Assembly (NCBI GenBank): GCA_965224235.1
Contig: CBDCYP010000002.1
Coordinates: 620,001-684,000, forward strand
DNA: 64,000 nucleotides
From: G958295935 sp965224235
GTDB lineage: Bacteria > Chloroflexota > Dehalococcoidia > Lucifugimonadales > Lucifugimonadaceae
Reading direction: 5' to 3'
Below, piece after piece: positions 9,670-18,108 of the stretch. The position numbers and the translations under genes are program-made. Position 1 is the stretch's first letter; every line of letters starts with the position of its first letter. Under the pieces are notes generated by a model. The model was given only the letters and a program-made list of their open reading frames with translations, had not been told where the DNA came from and did no database searches.

Positions 9670-9683
9670 TAAGGAATCCTTTC

Positions 9684-10319
9684 TTGAGCACAACTCAGCA
9701 TCCGGTGTACACGGTCGGACACTCCAATCACTCACCGGGGGCATTTCTGGCGCTACTCCGAGAGCACTGCGTGGACGAAGTAGCGGATGTTCGCTCGGTG
9801 CCGTACAGCCGCTACACTTCCCATTTCAATCAGGACATCCTGAATGGGACGCTGGAAAGAGTCGGAATCGGCTACGTGTTCATGGGTGGGGAGCTCGGTG
9901 GCCGACCGGCTGACCGTTCGTGCTACGATGCCGACGGGCGCGTTCGGTATGACCTGCTGGCGGATACGGACCTTGTCGACGATGGCATCAGCCGCTTAAT
10001 TCGCGGAGCCGACGAGCGACGCATCGCCTTGATGTGTACCGAGAAGGAACCGCTAGAGTGTCACCGCACCCTACTGGTCGCCCGGGTGCTTGCAGAGCGC
10101 AGTGTTACCGTTGCCCACATCCTCGACGACGGCAGGCTCGAACATCACGCCGCCACTATGAATCGACTGCTGGACCAATTCAAATTGCCGCGCGATGGCG
10201 ACATGTTCCGCTCCAGAGATGAAGTGATCGCCGACATCCTGACTCGTCAGTCGAAGAAAGTAGCGTATGTTGGCGCGAAATCGTCCGTCTACATAAATGG
10301 TTGGGAGGATGCGTTTTGA
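9684..10319 (+). CDS. DUF488 family protein, first copy
   Basis: About 211 residues from a TTG at 9684 with AAGGA at 9671-9675; an upstream TTG at 9666 overlapping the previous stop is possible but has no good ribosome-binding site. DUF488 hallmarks: YTVGHSNHSPGAFLALL at the N-terminus, DVRSVPYSRYTSHFNQ, GIGYVFMGGELGGRP and the Cys/His motif CTEKEPLECHRTLLVARVL. The conserved CxxxxxxCHR and Arg residues suggest a catalytic or ligand-binding pocket, but the family's biochemical activity is not established to my knowledge. The C-terminal ~50 residues (FRSRDEVIADILTRQSKKVAYVG) extend beyond the core. The stop overlaps the start of the second DUF488 gene. Confidence 0.85.
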   Translation: MSTTQHPVYTVGHSNHSPGAFLALLREHCVDEVADVRSVPYSRYTSHFNQDILNGTLERVGIGYVFMGGELGGRPADRSCYDADGRVRYDLLADTDLVDDGISRLIRGADERRIALMCTEKEPLECHRTLLVARVLAERSVTVAHILDDGRLEHHAATMNRLLDQFKLPRDGDMFRSRDEVIADILTRQSKKVAYVGAKSSVYINGWEDAF

Positions 10320-10753
10320 AGGTGTACACCATCGGATTCACACAAAAAACCGCATCTGATTTCTTTGGGCTGTTGCGAGAGTCGGGAGCAAAGCGACTGG
10401 TGGATATCCGGCTGAACAATGTCTCGCAACTCGCGGGCTTCGCCAAGAAAGACGATCTTGAGTACTTTCTACACAAGATCTGCCGAATCAAATACAACTA
10501 CATGCCTGAACTGGCGCCCACCAAAGAGATGCTGGACGCTTACCGGAATGAACATCACGACTGGGACACGTACGAGCGCGAGTTCCTCGCTCTTATGGAC
10601 TTACGACGCATCGGTAAAAGGGGGATTAAGAGAATAATCTCCAACGGATGCCTACTGTGCAGCGAGGACAAACCCGAATTCTGCCACCGCCGGTTGGTTG
10701 CTGAGTATCTTCAGCGCCATTGGTGCGATATTGAAATCATACATTTGGGCTAG
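10316..10753 (+). CDS. DUF488 family protein, second copy (short)
   Basis: 145 residues from a TTG at 10316 that overlaps the stop of the preceding gene (TTGA); GGGAGGA lies six bases upstream, so the start is well supported. Reads VYTIGFTQKTASDFFGLL, VDIRLNNVSQLAGFAKKDD, YMPELAPTKEMLDAYR and the C-terminal CSEDKPEFCHRRLVAEYL, i.e. a minimal DUF488 domain of the common ~120-150 residue type. It is diverged from its upstream neighbour, so the pair is probably two specialised paralogues rather than a recent duplication. With the dual-OB gene it makes a compact three-gene unit that looks like an accessory, possibly defensive, module. Confidence 0.85.
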   Translation: MKVYTIGFTQKTASDFFGLLRESGAKRLVDIRLNNVSQLAGFAKKDDLEYFLHKICRIKYNYMPELAPTKEMLDAYRNEHHDWDTYEREFLALMDLRRIGKRGIKRIISNGCLLCSEDKPEFCHRRLVAEYLQRHWCDIEIIHLG

Positions 10754-10959
10754 TATCTATTAGAGCGTGCTGTACCACGACGTCCACGAAAGACGGCCCT
10801 ACCCGGGATGGACAAAATGCCTCTTGGCCACCATACTGGTATTCATTAGAACCCATCGGGGCACCGCCCAACGGTACCGAAACAACGGCTGGCCCGATCA
10901 TCACTACCCCAGGGACGCGATCAACCGTCCCTGCATTTTTGTGGCAGGATCGTCAATTG

Positions 10960-11291
10960 ATGTCAACTGACCTGAACACGGAACACAGGATTCGTGTAGA
11001 GGTGTTTGTTGACTTCTGGAACTTCCAGCTATTAACCAACAGCTGGACTTCGCGTTCAAGATCGACTGGCAGGATTTGGGGCTGGTGGTGGCTCAGGAAT
11101 CCTTCCGAACAGTTGATGCAACTAATGCAACTGCGTCGATCTCCTACCAGGACATGAATGTATACGGATCTTATGACGCGTCCAGCAAGAAGGACGAGGG
11201 CCTTCGCAATTGGGCCTCTGAACGGGCTGTACGGCGATTCACCCGTCCGGTGCTCAGTTCAATGCCGGGCCGAATTCGGGGGTTGCGCTAG
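10960..11291 (+). pseudogene. NYN-domain nuclease fragment with frameshift and missing C-terminus
   Basis: The first segment (from ATG 10960) reads HRIRVEVFVDFWNFQL, the start of a NYN/PIN-like nuclease with its first Asp. The frame then shifts near 11030-11035, and the next frame continues with good protein sequence: INQQLDFAFKIDWQDLGLVV, TVDATNATASISYQDMNVYG and DASSKKDEGLRNW, ending at a stop near 11291. I recall full-length relatives having a cysteine cluster and more acidic active-site residues after this point; those are absent. So the gene has both a frameshift and a truncation. A sequencing error could explain the shift but not the loss of the C-terminal half. Confidence 0.65.
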
Positions 11292-11306
11292 GGCGAGGGC
11301 CTGTGA

Positions 11307-11726
11307 ATGAGACGTAGATATCGGGGGAGACGAAGAAATAGTCAGGCCATATGGAGGTTGATGCTCGGCATCGTCATCGGTGTCCTGGCAAGCGTGGCTT
11401 ACTACGCCTACGTCGAGCACACGTTGCCTCAACGAATAATTGACTTGGTGTCACCGGGGGAGGCTGAGCCCCCCACTCCTGAAGAAGTCAGACAGCGGGC
11501 CGAAGTGCTGGAGACCCAATCATTCATACTGGGGTGGGGCACAATATGGTGTCTGGACGCCCCTAGACTCGTCGCCGATGCAGAGTATGACATGAAGCGG
11601 AAGTATCCCGACCACCACGACGTAGCTCTCTCTGATCTCCATCAACTCAATGATACCCGCTTGGCGTGGGAAATCTTGGACGATTATGAAGACCTTATAA
11701 AGGACTTGGTGCGGGCCTGCGGGTGA
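11307..11726 (+). CDS. Small single-pass membrane protein, unknown function
   Basis: 139 residues. The N-terminus is very basic (MRRRYRGRRRNSQ) and is followed by one hydrophobic helix at about 17-36 (LMLGIVIGVLASVAYYAY), so it should be anchored with a short cytoplasmic tail and a soluble domain of about 100 residues outside. That domain is acidic and helical (PPTPEEVRQRAEVLE, EYDMKRKYPDHHDVALSDL, WEILDDYEDLIKDLV). It lies just downstream of the broken NYN gene and 80 bp from the converging enolase-family gene. I recognise no family. Confidence 0.5.
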   Translation: MRRRYRGRRRNSQAIWRLMLGIVIGVLASVAYYAYVEHTLPQRIIDLVSPGEAEPPTPEEVRQRAEVLETQSFILGWGTIWCLDAPRLVADAEYDMKRKYPDHHDVALSDLHQLNDTRLAWEILDDYEDLIKDLVRACG

Positions 11727-11807
11727 CCATGTGAGTCGACAGGTCGCCACACCAACGGGACTTCCCCGAGTCATTGGGGCTTGCAAAACAGGGGCACGTC
11801 GCTCTCA

Positions 11808-13001
11808 TCACCACGTGGCCGCTTCTTCGCGGTCGATCTTTGCGGGGTCCAGGTCCATGCCCATACCGGGGGTTTCAGGCGTGCTGATCACTCCGCCCTC
11901 CGGTCTGACCGGCGTCGATAAAAAGAACTGGTGGACCTCGTTCCACTTGATGAGGTATTCCTGGTACGGGGTGTGGACCGGCGACTGCGTGGCGGAGAAG
12001 TGGATGCCGGCGGGCGTCGAGTGACCGTGCGGGATGGTTATGAGGTCGTGGACGGTGGCGTACGCGGCGATCTTCATCACTTCGGAGATGCCGCCGGCCC
12101 AGTAGATGTCGGGCTGCAGGATGTCGAGCGCCCCGGCGTCCACGAACCGCTTGAAACCCCAGCGGGTGTACTCGTGCTCGGCGCCGGAAAGCGGAATGGA
12201 CGTTCGTTGTCTGAGCTCCCGGTACGTGTCGATGCGGTCTGGCATGGCGCACTCTTCGAGCCAGCGGGGCGAGAACTCCTTGATGCGCTCTACCATGCGA
12301 ACGCCGTACGTAAGGTCCCAGCTTTGCCAACAGTCCAGCATGATCTCGTCGTCATCGCCGAGCGACTCCCGCAGAGTGCGGACAAGGTCAACGTTCTTCC
12401 GCATGCCCTCCGGCCCGCTCATCGGCCCGTGCCGAAAAAACCACTTCTGCGCTGTATAACCCTGCGCCTGCGCGGCAAGCGCCCGTTCCCGCACGAGGCC
12501 GAGGTCTTCGACCGCGTACCCCAACATGCTGGCGTAGGCCGGAACCTCCTGCCGAGTCGGTCCGCCGAGCAGCCGGTGCACAGGCTGGCCCAACACGCGG
12601 CCTTTGAGGTCCCACAGAGCGCAGTCGACTGCGCTGACGGCCATCATCGCCTCGCCCTGCCTTCCGTGGACCAGCAGGCGGTGCATTTGGTCCCACAGGA
12701 GTTCCGTGGCGACGGGGTCCTTGCCGACCAGAATTGGCCTCAGTTGGCGGTCGATGATGAACGCCACGGCCTCAGGTAGGGGTCCGGCCGTACCGGTAGC
12801 GCCCTCGTCGGTCTCCACGTGGACGAACCAGGCGACGATCCGGTAGTGCCGGTCATCGATCTGGTTCTCAAACGTGTCCATAGGCGCCCGGCGGTACTCG
12901 GAGTAGATGTCGATGGGCCGAGCCAGCCGGTCCTCCCAAAACGTGCCGTCCGTCTCCATCGTGCCGGTGAGTTTGCGCAGGTTGAGGTTAGTAATCTTCA
13001 T
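11808..13001 (-). CDS. Mandelate racemase/muconate lactonizing enzyme family protein (enolase superfamily, probable sugar acid dehydratase)
   Basis: 397 residues from ATG 13001; open codons further upstream do not look protein-like. The N-terminal capping domain is followed by the TIM barrel: AQKWFFRHGPMSGPEGMRKN places the catalytic Lys strand, MLDCWQSWD gives the first metal-binding Asp, WLEECAMP the first Glu, SGAEHEYTRWG the second, and TIPHGHSTPAG the barrel-end His. These match acid-sugar dehydratase-type members (L-rhamnonate dehydratase-like KWFFRHGP), which abstract a proton alpha to a carboxylate and lose water. The natural substrate cannot be read from sequence. The gene is monocistronic here, converging with the small membrane-protein gene. 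Confidence 0.88.
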   Translation of the reverse strand: MKITNLNLRKLTGTMETDGTFWEDRLARPIDIYSEYRRAPMDTFENQIDDRHYRIVAWFVHVETDEGATGTAGPLPEAVAFIIDRQLRPILVGKDPVATELLWDQMHRLLVHGRQGEAMMAVSAVDCALWDLKGRVLGQPVHRLLGGPTRQEVPAYASMLGYAVEDLGLVRERALAAQAQGYTAQKWFFRHGPMSGPEGMRKNVDLVRTLRESLGDDDEIMLDCWQSWDLTYGVRMVERIKEFSPRWLEECAMPDRIDTYRELRQRTSIPLSGAEHEYTRWGFKRFVDAGALDILQPDIYWAGGISEVMKIAAYATVHDLITIPHGHSTPAGIHFSATQSPVHTPYQEYLIKWNEVHQFFLSTPVRPEGGVISTPETPGMGMDLDPAKIDREEAATW

Positions 13002-13170
13002 CGCGGTTCCGGATCGTCGGTTTGTCCGATGTTGGTGACCAATCGTAACCTGCCCCATGGTGGCAGGCAGGACGGGATGCGCGTGCTCCCTGCACGGATT
13101 AGCTGGGACTGCAGCGAATTGGCAACTGTTGTAATCGCCCGCTCTGAGGCAGTTGAGGGGGCTGTGCTGA

Positions 13171-13779
13171 CTACACGCCGTTGATCGGGACGGCCTTTCC
13201 TCCTTTGATCGCAATGTCCGACCTCCGGTATACGGCGCACTCTCTGAGACGACTTGCTGGCAACCTCAGCCCGAACGTGTGAGTTCGGCCGCCGCCCGTT
13301 TCGCCGGCCGTGCTCGATTCGTACTTCCAGTCATCTCGATCAAGAAACGCAACATCAACGCGCCATATGATGACCGGCTGGCCCGGCTCTATACCCTCCG
13401 TCACGTCCACCAGATAGCGCCAGACGATGTACCAACCCTGGTGATCGTAGTGAGATTGAAGGGCCCACGGCCGCTTGCTCGCCTTCGATTCGAGTGACCG
13501 CTCAGGACTCGGAGGATCGGGTGTGTTCCTGCGTTTCAGATCAGGGAATCGCTGCTGGGCCGTATGCAAGTGGCGGCTCTTTTCGTAAACGCTATGAGAA
13601 TCGAGGGCCTTGGTGCCGTAAATCCCCACGACAGCGCTGAAGACGTTTGCTTGCTCGAAGTAGATGTCCAGCAGTTCAGGGACGCGCCGTTCGATGTATT
13701 CAATGCTTCGCCGGATCGCCGCTACATCCAGACCCGGGGGCAGTGCGACAGATTTGTCAAAGTCTTCCATCCGCACCAT
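13171..13779 (-). CDS. Putative type II restriction endonuclease partner of the adjacent DNA methyltransferase
   Basis: 202 residues, starting 9 bp downstream of the methyltransferase stop, so the two are co-transcribed. The N-terminal ~70 residues are helical (LDVAAIRRSIEYIERRVPELLD); the middle is linker-like and proline/charge rich; the C-terminal half has WYIVWRYLVDVTEGIEPGQ, VIIWRVDVAFLDRDDWKYES and GGGRTHTFGL. The Asp/Glu-rich strand VDVAFLDRDDWKYE could hold a PD-(D/E)xK-type active site but I cannot assign the residues. The nuclease role is inferred from the gene pair; the protein itself matches no family I recognise. Confidence 0.5.
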   Translation of the reverse strand: MVRMEDFDKSVALPPGLDVAAIRRSIEYIERRVPELLDIYFEQANVFSAVVGIYGTKALDSHSVYEKSRHLHTAQQRFPDLKRRNTPDPPSPERSLESKASKRPWALQSHYDHQGWYIVWRYLVDVTEGIEPGQPVIIWRVDVAFLDRDDWKYESSTAGETGGGRTHTFGLRLPASRLRECAVYRRSDIAIKGGKAVPINGV

Positions 13780-13788
13780 GGTCTGATC

Positions 13789-14712
13789 CTAATCGACCGA
13801 AAGTCGCGCTAACTCCGGAACTGCCCTAATCGCCATCTGGAAGAATTCGGGGTTTGATTCCACTCCGATTACATGGAGACCTTGGCACGCGGCAGCGGCA
13901 ACCGTCGAACCCGAACCCATGAATGGGTCGACAACAGTACCGTACCCCAGGGGCAAGACAGCGCGGGTCAACTGCCTCAATAGTTTCTGCGGTTTCAATG
14001 TTGGATGGGGCGCAATCTCACGCTCCAGCCTGGTCGCGAATCCAACCTTCAGTACATCCCTGAACGGTTCCGATTTTGAGACCCGTCTCAGCCCACCGGT
14101 TCCCCACTTACGCAAATTGTCCTGCACGCGGCCTTCCAGGGGATTCCGGAAAACCCCCCAGGGCTCCCAGGAAGAGCGAGGCATGACCGTTACTCCGGCG
14201 AATTCCTCGTGAGCGTTCTTGGGCCTGTCTCCGCCGCGCAGTGTTGACACAAGGCGGACCAACTCACCGCGCTTTTCAAGGCCCGAGTCACAAAGCGCGG
14301 TGTAGACGCGTTGGGACACAAGCGGGTTAGTGGCGATAAACACATGGGCGCCAGGCACAAGCACGCGTACGAGCTTGCGGCCCAGTTCGGAAAAGAATAG
14401 AGCCAATTGATCCAGTTGGTCGGTGGTCAAGGTCGTGAACCGTGGCACGGGACTTCGGACATGGCCGTCAAGCGCAGGAGGGACACGCCATACACCCCCG
14501 CTGCCAGCCCGCCGTTTCGCCAGTTGATCGGCCTGATATTCGACCACTCCGTACGGGGGATCGGTCACGATGCCGTGTACAGAATTCGGCTCCCTGTTGG
14601 CCAGCCATTCGAATGCGTCGGCTAACACCAGTTCGTAGTTGTGCGCAGTTTCATCAAACTGCCGAAGGCCTAACGTGAGCCGGACATCTTCGATTTGCGA
14701 TCCTGTCGTCAT
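13789..14712 (-). CDS. Site-specific DNA methyltransferase (N4-cytosine or N6-adenine, beta-class order)
   Basis: 307 residues. Catalytic motif IV DPPYGV is near residue 50 (GIVTDPPYGVVEYQ) and the AdoMet-binding motif I is near residue 262 (VVDPFMGSGSTVAAAA) followed by GLHVIGVESNPEF. IV before I with a central target-recognition region is the beta-class order. The protein transfers a methyl group to an exocyclic amino group in a specific DNA sequence. HPTLKPQKLLRQL before motif I is typical. The start ATG at 14712 fits the length, and the 202-residue candidate nuclease follows 9 bp downstream, so the pair is a plausible type II restriction-modification system; an orphan methyltransferase is the alternative. 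Confidence 0.92.
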   Translation of the reverse strand: MTTGSQIEDVRLTLGLRQFDETAHNYELVLADAFEWLANREPNSVHGIVTDPPYGVVEYQADQLAKRRAGSGGVWRVPPALDGHVRSPVPRFTTLTTDQLDQLALFFSELGRKLVRVLVPGAHVFIATNPLVSQRVYTALCDSGLEKRGELVRLVSTLRGGDRPKNAHEEFAGVTVMPRSSWEPWGVFRNPLEGRVQDNLRKWGTGGLRRVSKSEPFRDVLKVGFATRLEREIAPHPTLKPQKLLRQLTRAVLPLGYGTVVDPFMGSGSTVAAAACQGLHVIGVESNPEFFQMAIRAVPELARLSVD

Positions 14713-14978
14713 TCCGCTTCTCCGTGTCGGGCAGTATAGACCTTAACCTGGCGCCGCCCGGTAGCGCGTGTCACCATGGCTGCCCGCGTATTCCGGACGA
14801 CGGCGATTGGCGGACAAAGTGCGTTGTGAAAGTTCGGGCGGCGGGTCACGCATCGGCTTGAGGCCGGCCAACCACGGGCCGGCGATTCTGTCCTGACGTA
14901 TGACGTATATTGGAACAACTCCGTTGTCGGATCCGTCTATATGGGTAGATTGAATCTGCTCATACAGGAGGCAACCAA

Positions 14979-15992
14979 ATGAAACGCCTGATCATCCTGC
15001 CCTTGATGACCGTCTTGGTCCTGGTTTTTGCCGCCGCTGCGTGCGGCGCCGCCGGCGACGAATCGTTTAACGACTCGGGGGCGCCCGGCATTCCGGGGCA
15101 TCCCGGCGAGCCCGGGGCGCCCGGGGCGCCCACAGCGGCCAGTCTAAAGAGGCCTGAAATCGCGGTGAACGAGAAGCTGGTTAGCCGTTCCGCCGGGCAG
15201 GCCGACGCCGAGGTTGTCGAGCGAAAGATCGTCACCAACGTCGATATGAACGTCAGGGTTGACGACGTGGACGACGCCATGGAAGCCGTCACAAACTTTG
15301 TCGATACCAGCGGCGGCTATATCGTTTCCGTGTCCCGCACTGAAGACGAGGTCGAATCATTCGCGTTCATGTCGTTCCGCGTCCCGTCGAACAACCTCGA
15401 AGCGGCGCTTTCACGGGTGCGGAATATATCCGAGCGGGTTGAAAATGAGAACAGGTCCTCACAAGACGTCACCACGGAGTTCGTCGATATCGAGGCCCGG
15501 CTCGGCAACCTGAAATCCGCGGAGCAGCAGTTGACGGCTCTATTCGAACGTTCCGGCAAGGTGAGCGACGTGCTTGAAGTGCAGCGGGAACTGATCAACG
15601 TGCGAGGTCAGATAGAAAGCCTCCAGGGCCGGCTGAACTACCTTTCGCAGACGACCGCCACTTCCCTTGTCAGTGTGTGGTTCCACCCGGCTTCCAGCGC
15701 CGCGCCGATTTCAGACCCCGCCTGGAGCCCTTCGGAGACGGCACGCGGCGCTACGCGCGGGCTTGCTGCGTTCGGCAGGTGGTTCACAGATGTCGCAATC
15801 ACCGTCGCAATCTTCACTCCTGTATGGGTCCCGATCGTTGTCATAGTCCTGGGAGTCGTGCTGTGGGACCAGCGCAGGCAGCGAAAGAATGCCGAGCAAG
15901 CCAAACTGGCAACCGAATCGCACTCCGAGCCAGAAGCGGATAATAACCAGTCGATGCCCGACCAGGCAGCCCAACAAGAAAAACAGGAGTGA
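14979..15992 (+). CDS. DUF4349-domain lipoprotein with collagen-like linker
   Basis: 337 residues from ATG 14979 with AGGAGG nearby. The leader KRLIILPLMTVLVLVFAAAAC ends in a lipobox-like AAAC, so a lipid-anchored protein is expected. A short Gly-Pro repeat (GAPGIPGHPGEPGAPGAP) follows. The central domain from about residue 75 (RKIVTNVDMNVRVDDVDDAM, GGYIVSVSRTED, SFRVPSNNLEAALSRV, EFVDIEARLGNL, VQRELINVRGQIESLQGRL) is DUF4349 with a coiled coil. A C-terminal membrane helix near 278-300 (VAITVAIFTPVWVPIVVIVLG) and a charged tail follow. DUF4349 proteins are envelope proteins of unknown role. It lies upstream of ffh with a 190-bp gap. Confidence 0.85.
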   Translation: MKRLIILPLMTVLVLVFAAAACGAAGDESFNDSGAPGIPGHPGEPGAPGAPTAASLKRPEIAVNEKLVSRSAGQADAEVVERKIVTNVDMNVRVDDVDDAMEAVTNFVDTSGGYIVSVSRTEDEVESFAFMSFRVPSNNLEAALSRVRNISERVENENRSSQDVTTEFVDIEARLGNLKSAEQQLTALFERSGKVSDVLEVQRELINVRGQIESLQGRLNYLSQTTATSLVSVWFHPASSAAPISDPAWSPSETARGATRGLAAFGRWFTDVAITVAIFTPVWVPIVVIVLGVVLWDQRRQRKNAEQAKLATESHSEPEADNNQSMPDQAAQQEKQE

Positions 15993-16182
15993 TGACGCGA
16001 TTATTGCACCCAGCGGTCGGGGAAGACGGATTTGGTAAGGGCCGGTGAAGACGGATGATGCGCAGTATGAACCGAGCCTGAACGGTCCATTTACGTAGAA
16101 ACGACGGTTTAGCAAAAAAAGCAGCAGGATTAACGACAGGCCAAGGAATAGCCGAACGCCTGAACTATGGGCCAGCAAAAAA

Positions 16183-17523
16183 ATGTTCGAATCTCTGACA
16201 AACAGGCTAAACGGCGCCCTATCTCGCCTCTCCGGCAAAGGACGCCTTTCCAACAAGGACGTGGACGCCGCGATGCGGGACGTGCGCATGGCGCTGCTGG
16301 AAGCCGACGTCGACTTCAGGGTCACGCGCCAGTTCGTCAACAGGGTGAGGGAACGGGCGGACGGCGAGCGCGTATTCTCCTCACTGTCACCCGGCCAGAC
16401 CGTGGTGAAGATTGTCCACGAAGAGTTGCGAGAAATACTGGGCGGCGAGGCGGTCGGTCTGGAGCGGGCCAAATCTCCGCCGTCCGTCGTCATGCTCGTG
16501 GGCCTGCAAGGCTCGGGCAAGACCACTACTGCGGCCAAACTGGCTCTGCGCCTTCGCAAGGACAACCAGCCGGCCATGCTCGCCGCCTGCGACCTCCAGC
16601 GGCCGGCGGCTATCGACCAACTCGTGCAACTCGGTCGCGAGCTGAACATTCCGGTCCATCACGAAGACCCGATCGGAAACTCTCCGATAAAGGTGGCCGC
16701 AAACGCTGTGAAAGCGGCCGACAAGTCAGGCATTCGCTGGCTCATCCTCGACACCGCGGGCCGGCTTCACCTCGACGAGGGGATGATGGACCAACTCGCC
16801 CGGATGCGGGACAAAGTTCAACCCGCCGAGACGCTCCTCGTCGTCGATGCAATGACCGGACAGGACGCGGTGCGCTCGGGTTCGGAGTTCAACGAACGTA
16901 TTGGCCTGACCGGCCTGATACTAACCAAGATGGACGGCGACGCACGAGGGGGCGCGGCGCTGTCGATGAAGTCGGTCACCGGCCTCCCCATCAAGTTCGT
17001 CGGCGCCGGCGAACGGGCATCGGCGCTTGAGGACTACCACCCCGACCGCATGGCGGCGCGCATCCTGGGCATGGGCGACATGCAGACCCTTGTCGAAAGG
17101 GCGCAGGAACAGATCGACGTCGAAGAGGCGACGAGGCTTGAGCTCCGGATGCGGCGCAACCAGTTCGACATGAACGATCTGCTCAAGCAGTTCCAGGCGC
17201 TGAAGAACATGGGCCCGTTGGGGGACGTGCTCGGCATGATTCCCGGAATGCGGGCCATGCAGGGACGTATCAACCCCGCTGATCTCGACGAGCGAAAGAT
17301 GGCGCAGGTCGAGGCGATCATACTGTCGATGACACTTGGCGAACGGACGAACCCGGCAATTATCAAAGGTTCGAGGCGCAAGCGTATCGCGCTCGGCAGC
17401 GGGACAACTCCGGCCCAGGTCAACCAGCTTCTCAATCAGCATCGGCAGATGCAGAAGGTGATGAAGAAACTGGCCACCGGCGGCAACCCCCGCGCCCTCA
17501 TGGGCATGTTCGGCAAAAGCTAG
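16183..17523 (+). CDS. ffh: Signal recognition particle protein Ffh
   Basis: 446 residues, the normal length. Ffh is the GTPase that with 4.5S RNA binds signal sequences of nascent membrane proteins and docks with FtsY. Seen: N domain MFESLTNRLNGALSRLSGKG; G1 GLQGSGKTTTAAKLA near 106; G3 DTAGRLHLDE near 189; TKMDGDARGGAALS near 247; and the Met-rich M domain from about 300 (MGPLGDVLGMIPGMRAMQGR, RINPADL) ending MGMFGKS. The ATG at 16183 is preceded by AGCAAAAAA with no strong Shine-Dalgarno. Two degenerate copies of the last ~18 bases follow the stop. The 4.5S RNA gene is not visible nearby. Confidence 0.97.
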   Translation: MFESLTNRLNGALSRLSGKGRLSNKDVDAAMRDVRMALLEADVDFRVTRQFVNRVRERADGERVFSSLSPGQTVVKIVHEELREILGGEAVGLERAKSPPSVVMLVGLQGSGKTTTAAKLALRLRKDNQPAMLAACDLQRPAAIDQLVQLGRELNIPVHHEDPIGNSPIKVAANAVKAADKSGIRWLILDTAGRLHLDEGMMDQLARMRDKVQPAETLLVVDAMTGQDAVRSGSEFNERIGLTGLILTKMDGDARGGAALSMKSVTGLPIKFVGAGERASALEDYHPDRMAARILGMGDMQTLVERAQEQIDVEEATRLELRMRRNQFDMNDLLKQFQALKNMGPLGDVLGMIPGMRAMQGRINPADLDERKMAQVEAIILSMTLGERTNPAIIKGSRRKRIALGSGTTPAQVNQLLNQHRQMQKVMKKLATGGNPRALMGMFGKS

Positions 17524-17564
17524 CTGGCCTGTTCAGCAAAAGCCGGGGCCTGTTCAGCAAAAGC
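17503..17564 (+). repeat. Tandem duplication of the ffh 3' end
   Basis: The terminal ffh bases (GGCATGTTCGGCAAAAGC, 17503-17520) are followed after the stop by two near-copies, GGCCTGTTCAGCAAAAGC at 17526-17543 and 17547-17564. The last two are identical and spaced 21 bp. Probably replication slippage outside the coding sequence. Confidence 0.7.
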
Positions 17565-17608
17565 AGCGCGTCTTCCCCTTCAGGCTGGCCACCTCGCCGT
17601 CGAGGATA

Positions 17609-17635
17609 GACCCATGCCCGCGAGCCGGATGGGTC
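17609..17635. terminator. Hairpin downstream of ffh
   Basis: GACCCAT (17609-17615) and ATGGGTC (17629-17635) form a perfect 7-bp stem with a 13-base loop, followed by GCGGTGTTTCTC. The U-run is weak, so this is only a possible terminator for ffh. Confidence 0.35.
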
Positions 17636-17768
17636 GCGGTGTTTCTCGGCCCTCACACTCTCTAACGAGGGAAGGTTAGGATTGAGCGGCGGCGGCGTTG
17701 CGCGGCGCCATTCCAGCGACGGCCGCACTTAACAGGCACGGCAGACACGCCGGCACATGGAGAATTCA

Positions 17769-18059
17769 ATGATCTGCCAACTGCGGATTTACACTATCAA
17801 CAAGGGCATGATGGACAGTTGGCTCGAAGTGTTTCAGGCCGAATGCGTGCCGCACCTTGAAGAGTCCGGCATCAGCGTGCACTCCATGTGGGTCACCGAA
17901 GACCGCACACAGTTCACGTGGATCCGGTGCTTCCCGGACAAGTCGCAGATCGAACCCCTCGAAGCGGCGTTCTACGGCACCGACTGGTGGCACGGGAGGG
18001 TCGACTACATCCGCAGCCACATCGCACGGACCGACGTAACCCTCGTCGAGCCGATATAG
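17769..18059 (+). CDS. NIPSNAP family protein
   Basis: 96 residues from ATG 17769, preceded by GGAG six bases upstream; an ATG at 17757 is in frame but poorly placed. MICQLRIYTINKGMMDSWLEVF is the typical NIPSNAP start, and EESGISVHSMWVTEDRTQFTWIRCF with AAFYGTDWWHGRV completes a ferredoxin-like alpha/beta dimeric barrel of the usual ~100 residues. The family includes dimeric alpha-beta barrel proteins of mostly unknown function, soluble in the cytoplasm. It sits alone between ffh and the converging fmt gene. Confidence 0.85.
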   Translation: MICQLRIYTINKGMMDSWLEVFQAECVPHLEESGISVHSMWVTEDRTQFTWIRCFPDKSQIEPLEAAFYGTDWWHGRVDYIRSHIARTDVTLVEPI

Positions 18060-18108
18060 GCTGACCGCGCCGCCGTTTGCGAGGGCGGGCTAACTGCGCG
18101 CCAACGGA

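Noticed and set aside
15711..16649. Minus-strand open frame with hydrophobic words spanning the DUF4349-ffh gap
   Set aside because: Overlaps the 3' end of a good lipoprotein gene and the 5' end of ffh in antisense; no ribosome-binding site.
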